64,000 bases of DNA, from positions 64,089,936 through 64,153,935 of the forward strand of contig CM059564.1 of assembly GCA_030386875.1 (NCBI GenBank). The letters run 5' to 3'. Source of the stretch: Morinoia aosen. Taxonomy: Eukaryota > Arthropoda > Malacostraca > Amphipoda > Talitridae. Below are positions 1-10,300 of this stretch, in pieces (the first letter of the stretch is position 1; every line of letters begins with the position of its first letter). The position numbers and the translations under genes are program-made. The notes beneath the pieces were generated by a model. It was not told the origin of the DNA, searched no databases, and saw only the letters and a program-made list of their open reading frames with translations.

Positions 1-700
1 AAATATCGTGACGTCATGCCGACGTACGATGATGTGCACTGCACACAACTGTACAACTGTTGACAATAAACCAGAGAGGCTCGCATCTCCATCGGAAGCG
101 TATCCTTGTACCGGAAAAAAGAAGCAACCTTAAAATTATACAATTCCGGTACAAGACAAGGATACGCTTTTGATAGAGAAGCGAGCCTTCTTGATTTATT
201 CTTACAGTTGTACAGTGGTATGCAGTGCACATCATCGTACGTCGGCATGACGGCACAAAATTTTTATATCAGAATGGCAGAACATCGGGGTTGAAGCTTC
301 CGCACGGGGAACCAATTCGCACAATTCGTACGTAATCACGCAGTAAAATGCCACGTACCGATATCCTCTGCGGACTTCAAAATCTTAGATTCGGCTTAAA
401 CTACAAGTGACCTCGGAATTTTAGAGTCGCTACATATTGTTAAGCGAAAACCGGCCCTCAACAATTCTGACAGTTCCTATCCATTGCAAATTGTAAGTAG
501 ATCTTGTCGATTTTATTTTCTCTGGGACATGTTTTGATTTATGTTTTGTTTTCGTGATTTCCTTTAGTGACTGTACCCAACATTTTATTTTATTGTAGTC
601 CTAATGAATTTTAATTTTACGAACTGATGATGGGTCTGGACTCCGAAACGTATTCCCAGTAAATATGATTAAGTTCCTTGGAATTTCCCTCGTTTTTAAA
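1..700 (+). mobile_element. Penelope-like element, 3' end with GIY-YIG remnant
   Basis: This is the C-terminal tail of a Penelope-like retroelement. Around 200-300 the plus strand reads YVGMT followed by RMAEHRG, the GIY-YIG nuclease core pattern. After a stop codon the same frame carries further tail matches: SFRTGNQ, DFKIL, ILESLHI and a proline-leucine ending near 490. This order is characteristic of the nuclease domain that follows the reverse transcriptase in Penelope-like elements. The reverse transcriptase would lie before the window and cannot be seen. At least two stops interrupt the frame, so it is inactive. The sequence to about 700, including a tract around 625-660, is probably its 3' untranslated end. 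The family call comes from motif order only. Confidence 0.65.
13..251. repeat. Inverted repeat, about 100-bp arms
   Basis: Bases 13-114 are the imperfect reverse complement of 146-251, with a loop of about 31 bases (115-145). The outer 16 bases (GTCATGCCGACGTACG at 13-28) pair exactly with 236-251. The right arm is the coding strand of the GIY-YIG remnant, so the left arm is an inverted copy of that segment. Inverted and partial duplicated copies are common among Penelope-like elements. Confidence 0.8.
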
Positions 701-1550
701 TGCCTCATCAAGCAATCAAATGCCTCAATTTAAAGCAATCAACTGACCCGCTCAGATGTATTCAACTATAAGATTGTTCGTGGATATTTTAAACATCTTA
801 ACATAGAAGAAAAATACAAGATTCGTTATGAACGGCGATATACTTCCTAAATTAAAATAAATTCTTAGCTTCGGAATATATGACGATTTACAAGCCAAAT
901 TAAAATAGAATTTTCAGCTACTTCTCTACTAAATTCACACAAACTTTCAAATGCACCTTCAACTTTATTAAATTGGTTTGGTTTTTGTTAGCCTGTCACA
1001 TACTTTAAGAAGTGGATATTAGGTCAAACTATATAGGTTTTAGTCGTAAAAGTATAATAATTTTATGCCGCTACAGGATTTAGCTATTCATGCTACATAG
1101 CTTTCAGTAATGACCGTACGTGACTCATCGGGAATTCAAAGTAGTGAATTCAGTTAGCGGGCCTGATTAAATGCTGTAATTCAACAGTTAGCTAACTAAT
1201 TTACTAGGTATGAATAGGCTCTTTATTTGATTACAAGTACGCACAGCCCGTCAAAAATGACGGGATTCACTAACTTTCTTTGAAAAATATTCCAGATGTG
1301 GTGCCCAACGAATGTATCCATCCTAACAGCACCCGTAATGAAAAATATTCTTGTACTTGCGCGCTGGTGAAACTCGTATCACAGATACGGTCACTATAAC
1401 TCTCCTTATGAGCGTGACAAAAAAAAAATGGAAGAAGCGAAATCCAAATAAACCAAAGGTATTATTAGATAGTAGCAAGACCCGTGGAAATTCCATGGAA
1501 AATGTCATTGTTAAGCTAGGGGGACCCGAGAAAAAATTCTGTCAGTATTA
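701..1550. other. AT-rich stretch, nothing recognised
   Basis: I see no gene, domain or terminal inverted repeat here. A short tract near 1368-1392 (TATCACAGATACGGTCA) resembles the inner part of the foldback element at 51.8-52.2 kb and may be a small fragment of that family. Confidence 0.4.
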
Positions 1551-1551
1551 C

Positions 1552-1618
1552 CTAACCTGTGCTAACCTAGCCTATCCTAATCTAAGCTAACCTAACCTAT
1601 CCTAACAAAACCTATCCT
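1552..1618 (+). repeat. Degenerate CCTAA/CCTAACCT-like array
   Basis: A short run of imperfect CTAACCT, CCTATCCTAA and CTAACCTAACC words. The insect telomere repeat is TTAGG (CCTAA on this strand), so this could be a decayed interstitial telomere-like tract. The units vary and the array is short, so simple-sequence drift is equally possible. Confidence 0.4.
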
Positions 1619-1837
1619 GATAAAATGTCAAATATTTAAATGCATGGAAACGCCATCTTTTAATGTTACACTGAGGAATTCGGTATCCATGATACCGCAA
1701 ACTCACACAACCTATGTTTATTAACAAGCGGACACCAAATCGTAAATAAACACACAAACGGGTATCATTAGGTTACATACTTTTACTTTCATGATTTAAG
1801 ACCTTAATTTTGATGATAAAATACATAATATTGGAAA

Positions 1838-1945
1838 GTATCGGTAAAGTATCGGCCGGATTTTGCCGATACCGATACCGATACCGATACCACTAAAAAT
1901 GGCCGATACTGCCGATACCGATACCGATACATCGGTACATCACTA
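1838..1945 (+). repeat. CCGATA hexamer array
   Basis: Two blocks of CCGATA/TACCGA hexamers flank the words AAAAATGGCC. The right edge reads CATCGGTACATCACTA, which on the other strand starts TAGTGATGTACCGATG. Insect hAT-type elements often end in CAGTGATG-like termini followed by such hexamers, so this may be one end of a hAT-derived repeat. No partner end was found. Confidence 0.45.
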
Positions 1946-2159
1946 TTAAAGAATGACCATAATGCAGTTAGTTCTGCGTTTGGATTCCGCAAAACCGAGG
2001 CAACTTTTCCACTGACACCGCTCAACATGACTTTGTTTGCTGTCGCATCAGATGCAAAAAAAAATCAAACTGGGAAAATAGAACGCTAGCTGATCTGAAC
2101 GATACCCCCTTTAAATGAGCCAATCTCATTAAAAGAAAACCTAGCACACAAGATTAAGA

Positions 2160-2790
2160 TTATAAGTTTGTTTAAGCCTCCCTGACCGCTACAAAAATAC
2201 AGCGTATCGATGAGAGGAAGGAGGAAGGCACCATTTAGTATGGAGATAAGAAAATGAGGAATCGATGCTGAAGGGGCATAGAAACAGTAATATGAGAAAG
2301 AAGTTCATGAAATAAGATAAAAGTTGAAGAAGAAAGTCAGAGGTGCTGAAAAACAGGACAGTAGTGAACCGAAAAAAGGTGGTCCTTGACATAACCAAAA
2401 ACATTTTATTTCAGATTAGATTAGATTAGATTAGTCGTTAGTTTTAGCCTCCATACCCAGCAACAATTGCGATCCAAAGAGAGGAAGGAGGAAGGCACCA
2501 TTTAGTATGGGGTTAAGGAAACGCGGAATCTACGCAGAAAGGCATAGAAACAGTTAGTTGTGAAAGAAGATTATGAAACAAGACCAAAGTTGAAGAAGAC
2601 AGTAGTAGGTGCTGAAAAACAGGACAGCAGTGAACCGAAAAAAGGTGGTCCTTAACATGACAAAAACATTTTATTTCAACAAAAAGAAGGCCTACCTAAC
2701 TCTCAGCTCGGGCCCTCACATTTGTCCCTTGGGAGCGCTAATTAACATAGATACCATAGTCGTATCCCCCTGAAGGGAACCTAGCGCACA
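2160..2790 (+). repeat. Dispersed 0.35-kb repeat, tandem pair (copies 1-2)
   Basis: Two head-to-tail copies of an interspersed family. Shared landmarks in order are: TTTAAGCCTCCCT, GAGAGGAAGGAGGAAGGCAC, CATTTAGTATGG, AGAAACAG, AAGTTGAAGAAG, GTGCTGAAAAACAGGACAG, GTGAACCGAAAAAA, ATTTTATTTCA, GGCCTACCTAAC, CTCAGCTCGGGCCCTCACAT and GGGAGCGCTAATT. The first copy stops at ATTTTATTTCAG and runs through a short GATTA repeat into the second. The second ends in a hairpin (GATAC..GTATC) followed by CCCCTGA. The words AACCTAGC[A/G]CACAA occur on both flanks (about 2141 and 2777). No coding capacity. Confidence 0.8.
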
Positions 2791-2839
2791 AAAAAGCAGA
2801 AAGCAACAAATATATTTCAAATGCGTGCGTTAAGAAAAA

Positions 2840-3031
2840 TTAGACAAAATACTCTCGACGAAATTCATGAAAAAAAAAACTTTTATTTTCTGACGCACGA
2901 ATAAAGACAAAGTCCAGGTCATTGGCATGAAAAGCACCGCTGACACTCGAGCAGCCAGCATTGAGGCAAGGAAGAGCCACCAATAGGAACATGACACAAC
3001 AAGAAGCGCTCAGCATCAGAATACCTGCCAT
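2840..3031 (-). CDS. Possible small secreted-protein ORF (63 aa), unproven
   Basis: I do not recognise this reading frame. From the Met at 3031 it starts with a hydrophobic stretch (MAGILMLSASCC, then VMFLLVALPCLNAGC) that would serve as a signal peptide, followed by a short polar tail with no cysteine pattern or dibasic cleavage site. The frame is open upstream to 3118, but the Met at 3031 places the hydrophobic segment at the N-terminus. It lies about 1.2 kb downstream of the citrate carrier stop on the same strand. It could be one exon of a secreted peptide gene or a chance frame. Confidence 0.18.
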   Translation of the reverse strand: MAGILMLSASCCVMFLLVALPCLNAGCSSVSGAFHANDLDFVFIRASENKSFFFHEFRREYFV

Positions 3032-3790
3032 GGACCCCCACTGGTCAGCAACACGCACGGCATAACATTCTTTAAATGTGCATAACAGATAATCGGTGCA
3101 GTCAGAATTAACATTCAAAGAACATCAACAACTACATGGAGAGCTCAATCAACTGTCTCCAGCACACACAGACGGACTAGTGTACAGTTAAATGCGGAAT
3201 GATCTTCACACAAGTCAGCGAAGTAGCAACAAAGGTATCTTATTCAAAAATTAAAATACCATCATGACGATCTGATAAAGAATGCATGATAATATAATAC
3301 GAACACAATTCGCACCGCCAGAAGTGTCAGAAGTTCATCTTTGTAATTGACGTTCTTTACGAATTCCAGGAAATTACTGGACCCAACTTCCGGCTGGCCT
3401 AAATTTAATGCAAAAGAATGCTTAGTTAAGGAGAATAAGCAAGCATTCAGAAGTTACAACTTAAAAATGATAAAAAAGCGACTTTCTAATAATATATCAT
3501 CGAAGTACGCCTCTCATGAAGGCAAAACTGACCTCCCATCAAACTGTTGTTGCCTCTTGACACAAGAGGCACAAACCTAGTTGTATAACACAGCAGTGCA
3601 GTAAAATATCGTTCTGGCAAGAAAGTACCCTTAATCATGATTTTCTGGCAAATCTGAAATCCGCCTCTATCAATGAATGTATTCATAGCAAGTGTAGTAG
3701 ACATTTACAAGTAGAAGTTCTCCAGGTCATTTACTGGTCAATGAAAGCTATAATTTTTTTATTTTTCTGCAAAATTATTTCACGTCGCAT
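3032..3790. other. No gene recognised
   Basis: AT-rich sequence downstream of the citrate carrier. Short reading frames on both strands here have no recognisable motif. Confidence 0.35.
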
Positions 3791-3794
3791 AAAC

Positions 3795-3800
3795 TTTATT
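3795..3800 (-). terminator. Candidate poly(A) signal of the citrate carrier
   Basis: AATAAA on the minus strand, the first one met when reading downstream from the stop codon at 4251. It would give a 3' untranslated region of about 450-480 bases. No transcript evidence is available. Confidence 0.35.
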
Positions 3801-4250
3801 CTCACAAAAAGTCATTTTAGAGTACCATGAAGTATTCTGAAATTCAGGACAACATATTCCTTCATGAGAAATCATAAACGATGCGAAAAACGCTTTCGTT
3901 CTTGGATATTTGCCAAGGATATTCGCTTTCGAAGATGAATCAGTAAACATCAAACGCCTTCATATTATTGTACACTAACAGCCATAATGTGATATTCGAA
4001 ACGAAAGAACAAACTATCACCACACCCAAAAATTCATCAAGATATCAGTTGAGGTCGTGGAACAAATAGAATACGATGTGGCCCCAATGGAAGATTAGCT
4101 TGAACCAGACTCAGTCCAGAGATATGGAATGATACGTTTCAAAGAATGTGGCTGGCGCGGCGAAGGTACAACTTGGGAGTTTCCGCACGATTGACTTCAT
4201 CTCTAGGGCTAAACTAAACCACAGCCGAACGTGAGAGGCGAGCAGGCGCA

Positions 4251-4359
4251 TCACTTCCAGATGACGTTGAAGAGGTCCATGAACGAGTCGTAGATCATGA
4301 AGGTGATGGCGACGTCCAGACACACTCTACTTAACCGAGGCACTGTGCCCTTGTAGAAC
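4251..4359 (-). CDS. SLC25A1: Citrate carrier exon 6 (last coding exon)
   Basis: Starts after a CCCTTAG acceptor, completes the split Ala codon and reads [20 protein letters not shown], ending in NVIWK and TGA at 4253-4251. It encodes transmembrane helix 6 and the C-terminus. The only odd residue is S where most family members have G in RLGRVCLD. Confidence 0.93.
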
Positions 4360-7300
4360 CTAAGGGAAAAATTAGGGTTAAGCACTTCAAATACGCAAGA
4401 CTAAAACTTAAATGAAATTCAGTCATCGGGAAACACTAAGGTTTCAGTACTTCTTAAGAACAAAGCCTAAATTTAATCAATATAATTTAGTCAGGGGAAA
4501 ACACGGATTTCAGTGCTTCTTGAAAATGAAGCCTACATTTAAGCAACAGAATTATGTCCAAGAAAAAAGTTCTGAGAATTTAATATATCACACATATGTC
4601 AAAATATAACCAACGAAATTGGGTCAGAGTAGAAACGGCACAAAACACAATTATAGTGGTATAAAGGCGAACGATGATCATCCTGTGTAATGAAAATATG
4701 TGGCATACATTATACGAAAACGGAAGCTAAGTGAGAAGGGAAAGGAGTGTCATTTTCTGTTCACAGTAGACATGAATACACTCGCTCTCTTCAAACAACT
4801 ACTGATTGTTAAGCCCCATTTGTTAAATCTCTCGAGCGTGTCCTCGACAAACCTTCTCAGCAGCCAAAAATGTGTTTGGTGCGTCTACGAACTAGCCAAT
4901 AAACCCAGGTGCCTCTAACTTTCTAACCCGCTAGCCTCTTCCTAGAACATTCGCTTTCTCACCGATCCTGAGATTGGTTTGATAGAAACATTCAACTACT
5001 TTAACCATTTCCGATAAACAATGAAAATCCTATGAAAAATGATGAAACCTGTTTTCCCACATCTTGTAAAAGTACCTCCAGTTTCATTGAAAGAAAAAAG
5101 ACATTGTCAACTGCAATGATATCGAAGAGAGAAGAACAAAATTATGGATAAAATACGGAAATACGCTTATTAAAACGTGCAACAGCACGTGTTATGATAG
5201 GTAAAAACACAATTATCTTTGAAAATTTAACATGATTTTCATTGAATACATTTGAAATACGTTTTTATGACTTCTAAACAAGTTTTACATTGATGAAATG
5301 CACGTGCTGGGTGAGCAGAAGCAAGACAACAGGTATATGATTCGGTTAGAAATTGCAAGCTTTAATCGCAAAGCAACACGGCTCTCAATCGCACAGCAAC
5401 ACGGCTCTCAAAAAATTTCATCTGTTCCTCTGTCATATCAAAGTTGCTCAGGTGAGGCAAAAACCAACTTCAACCAAGTATGAAATTGGCATTAGCAAGT
5501 AAAAAAGCTCAATTTACTGCTTTGTGCTTGGGATACTTCGGAGCGATTGATGTTACCCAAATATTATGGGAATTTTTTCACTTTAAACAGCGCTATCACT
5601 TCGTTATCTGCACACGTTTCAATAAGGTCATTTTTTAAGTTTGATTCATTTTCTCCTTTGAAGTCCTATCTCAATTTTTCTGTGATGGTTAACATATTCC
5701 TGAAATGACTAAAGTCTGAAATGTTCCCAATTCTTTTACCATACGCGAGTTTTAAAAATATTTGAAACCATTCTGTAACTGCAAATTTGAACAGCTCCAT
5801 TTCAGCTCAATAACACATCGTGATTATTTGAGCCTGAATAATGGTAACATCTTTTCCTTTCAAATGCTCCTGTTTTTCATTAAATTTTGAATAAAGGTTT
5901 GCCAAACAGAACAGATGGTTTTTTTCCTGCTTAGTTTAGGCTCTCCACATAGTAATGGATACATATTCCTTAAAATCTCTTAAAATGAGGAGTACAATTT
6001 AAAAAGTCTTTGCAAACTATCTCAATTAAATCACTTTACCTCAATGTCCGACAGTAATTGATAGGAAATTTCATCATTTTCTTGGCACAACTTCGCAAAC
6101 AGTCAGAAATTGAAAGGAGGGGGCATTAATTTCCCTGATTTGCCTGACGCACACTTTCTCATCATGAGGTTGGCCCCACAATTTTTTGGCCATAAGATGC
6201 TGCCTGTGTTAGACAGTTAACAGTTTGTACAGTAGAAACCTTTCCCTCGCCAAAGACAGAAGACCCTCAGTAACAGCCTACCATAGCTGTTGTACGAGTA
6301 CAGTCAGTAGCTGTAGCAGCATTCCCGAGGGGAGCATTGTGTTTGTTTGAATAACCAAGCTAGTATACAAAATTGTCTCGCTTTGAATTAGTTTGTAGAT
6401 AAATTAAAAAACATTTAATAATGAGATATGAAATTCCTCTTAACCGAAGAGAACATTCGAACTTCCAAAATTTGCTTCGTTAAATTAAATAACAAAGGTG
6501 CAATGATGGAGATCAGAGATCGCAATTCGTTCCTCATGGTTGGGGATTTTCTCAATATGTACTTGCACGGGACACAATGTAATGCATTTCAAAATTAGTT
6601 GGGTCTTCCTTCACAACATTTTTAATTACAGATTTAAAGCTGATAATGTAATCTATTCACCAGTATTGTAAGATTTCCCTGTCTTTGCTATTTAATGTGA
6701 GAAATACTGTATAAACCCCCAGTCGTACCTCACTAATAGCATCCTTCACACTTAATTTTAACTTACGTTCTAAATTTCTTCGAGTATCTTGAAATATTCA
6801 AGATCTTTGCTTTTATGATCAGAATGAATGTAATAAAAGCGATTTTTATTTTAGCCAGCTTCAAAGCTTCATTACCAAAAAATTTTTTCACATAACAAGC
6901 CCGTGGGGACAATTTCATAAGCATAACAATGGTACAAAACACTCAAGTGAATATTGCTTGCATATCTTCTGCCCATTGATAGCAGATATTATGGGCATTT
7001 AAAATACAATTGGAGTAAAAAACAGAACAAGTTTGCAGTAAAATAAAACAACAGTAGCAACAGACGTAGCCACATACTCAAGCGTGCTGTAGCGAGTTAC
7101 CGCATTTCATGCCTGAAACAGTGACCGGGACTTGTCTTATGAACGTTTGAGTACTGGTTAAGTTTCTGCTAAAGTTTACCGTGTTCAAACTTCAACAGTA
7201 CTCTGATAAAAATGAATCGGGCAACTCGAGCCGAATAATGTCAAAATAAGTTCAGAAGTATGAAATGTAATGCCAATGCCAAACTGATCCCGTAAAATTG

Positions 7301-10300
7301 CCAATTGCTCCTCAGAGTGGTGTTAACATACAACGTATTTAGTTCAGTCAACCAGTTGCGTTCCAGTAGTGCAGTTGTCACATTGGTGAAAGCGGAATAA
7401 GAATCGACACTTCAACTGATACCTAAATTCAACTGATACCTATGGTAGTCAGCCATTTATCATACCAGTATTTCAAACTTTATAGGAATGCCTTCATTTT
7501 TTGCCCTAGAAGGTTCAATTTATCCTCTTTAGCATTACTCGACCTCTATAGAACTCTCATTGACCACCAGGGGGTCGACGACCACCCTGGATGATCTCAG
7601 CTGTAAACCACTACACTCCTTCCAATATCAAATCTATCGACGTATTAAAATACAAATAAAAAAACTGGTCATTCGAACATGCCGATAATTTTATGATAGA
7701 TGCCTTAAATTGACACTTTTCCAAACTCTAGATACCACTGCCGTCTCCTTGAATTACATGAACAAGAACCATCATGAAAACTTTAAACAAGATGGTACAA
7801 TGCACAATTATTCTACCTTCATAGACGGTTGCTACATTATCTCAACCATGCATGTCATATCCTGATATACAACCCTCGCGTCAGGCACTTAGTCCTAAAT
7901 TCGAATGCTTCGACTGCCCTAATATCGCTCATCGCCCTCACTTTCAGATCGAGTCCCCACGAGCGTCATCCCTTTACTCGCGACCACCAAACTTCATACG
8001 GGAAGTTCAACACAACACAGTGGCTCCCACCAAACGAGCACTCTTTCGGTATCGCCTTTCGAGTCGCAAACTTACGCTCGAGGTCCCTCGTTCTTCCAGA
8101 TTTTGACGGCACAGTCGAGAGTATTCTTGTACTTGCTAGCCTCGAGGCCCTGCATGCGCGTCTTGACCACGTCCACGGGCGTGTTGCCGTACACTGACGC
8201 CGCTCCTGCCAGGCCTCCGAACATCCCTGTAAACACCAGCACGTGAGTCTAACATCACCAGATAAAAGTTTAAGCCACAACTCAACGTTTTACTGCAGAG
8301 GCTCACTTCACCATACTTGTATACGTGACAATAATTAATTTAAAGACTGTAACATACGTAATATATTAATTGCATTTTATAAAATTGCAAAGGTGACGTA
8401 GTTTGTTTCTATGGAACTTAGAATTACATACATTGCTGAAATATTGCCGCACTTACGTCACTTAACCCTTTAACGCCCAAGTGGACTGTACGGTCCTCTT
8501 TCAAAAATAACAATAATATATTGTATTTCTTATTCAATTTGTTCACTAATGTGTCCTTTGAACTTCACTGCCGAGTGGCAGTTCCTTCCACATCTTGATA
8601 ACAGTGACTACCTAATGCTAGTGTCGGTTTAGTGATAGTGGTTTTGATAACGGTAATATGAGTATAAAAATGTGGGCGTTAAAGGGTTAAGTGCGTTTCA
8701 GACCCCACGGAGACATGCTTCACACTGGCTGAAGCCTGTCCAGTCAAGAAACCACTTCATTCTTACAAAAAAACGCAATGTAGTTGATCAAATCATCACG
8801 GAATAAAATTTAGCAGCTTTCTCAACTTAGATTTTCATTGACTACATAGAAAGCGAACACAAAATTTGGATTGTGAGTCAGCAGATTAGAGCACACGGAC
8901 AGAAAATACCAATTTAGAGCATGGAATATATTAAATGGCAGAAGCTTTACATGGTGAACACTGTTTTTGAATTTCCGATAAAAGAAAAGTTGAGTAATAG
9001 ATTAGCAGTAACTTGACTATAATTAGCCACGGAAATTTCTGTGAAATCGGACTAATTAAAAAGTCAATGTTACACTACGAAAAATGGAAATAAAGAATTT
9101 GTAGCACGTACCAAATTTCGGAACGATATTAAAAAAACAGATCACACTTCAGTGATAAAGACAATCGCAGAGCACATTAACACGTTCGTTGCCGCTGGAC
9201 GCATATGTGTGTCCAGCGGTCACATGTTTAGGAAAGTTGTAAGTACCCACGTTCATAAAACGACTATACTGCTCTTGAACATTTTATATCTTTCCTAAGA
9301 AGTGTGAAAATGTAATAGCATGATATTTTACCTCGTATATACAATTGGAATGCTGTTTATTCGTACCGATCCGTAAATAAGAAATTTCCTATTGGTAAAT
9401 CGGCAGTGAACTGGTTAATTGATATTTTCTTGATACAAATTAAAGGTCATGAGTTACAAAAGTCAGTTCAACACCGATTAATTTTTTTTGCAATTTGTTG
9501 TATATTTTCGATGCTTCACAATTCTTCGATAAGGTCAAAAGATTTGTTTAGAATCTAGCAGAAATTATGCGCGCATTGAACAACACAAGAGTCGGGGGTG
9601 TAAAAAATTCCACAACCTTCTAAACCTCGAGAGATGTAAAATATCATATTCTTCATATTCTATCCTTCCAGTTATGAACGTCACCGAAGAGCTTGGAAAC
9701 GGACTCCGCATCACTAACAGAGCGTGTCATCCCTAAGATAGAACCACCAACATGCAGATGACTTACATCCTTTCCTCGAAAATGGAAACTCACCGACCAC
9801 GAGCTTGGGCACCTTCTTGTCGGGGTCACCACCTCTGTACCACTCCTTGAGCGTCTCCATCACGTAGAAGCGGATGGCCTGGTTGCTGCCCTGCTTGATG
9901 ATGGTGGGCGTCACGCCCTGATACACGCCTCGCAGACCTGCCACCACGTAGCATGTGTTATGATCGTGCTCTTTGAGTTGTGTAGGGACCTTACTCTTGC
10001 AGTCATTCGGCGAATGTACACAATTACAGCTTAGTCGCTCAAACGTTGCCTTGAAATGTACAAACTCGGGACAACTATTTCTGAACACCCCCTATATATC
10101 TAACATCCTTTGTGATGCCTAAATACAAAGCGATGTTCAAGCATGCGTTAGTGCAGTTACGCTATTATGTTAGAATACGTTTCCAAAGTTTAAACTTTAG
10201 CAACTGCAATTAATCTAAAAAAACAATTTTAAGCCCGTTAAGTATTATCATAATCACACAGACTCTTGACTACTGACCCTAACATTGGCTGGAAGAACAA

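Noticed and set aside
7829-8280. Plus-strand 122-codon and minus-strand 104-codon genes
   Set aside because: Shadows of exon 5 in other frames and its flanking intron.
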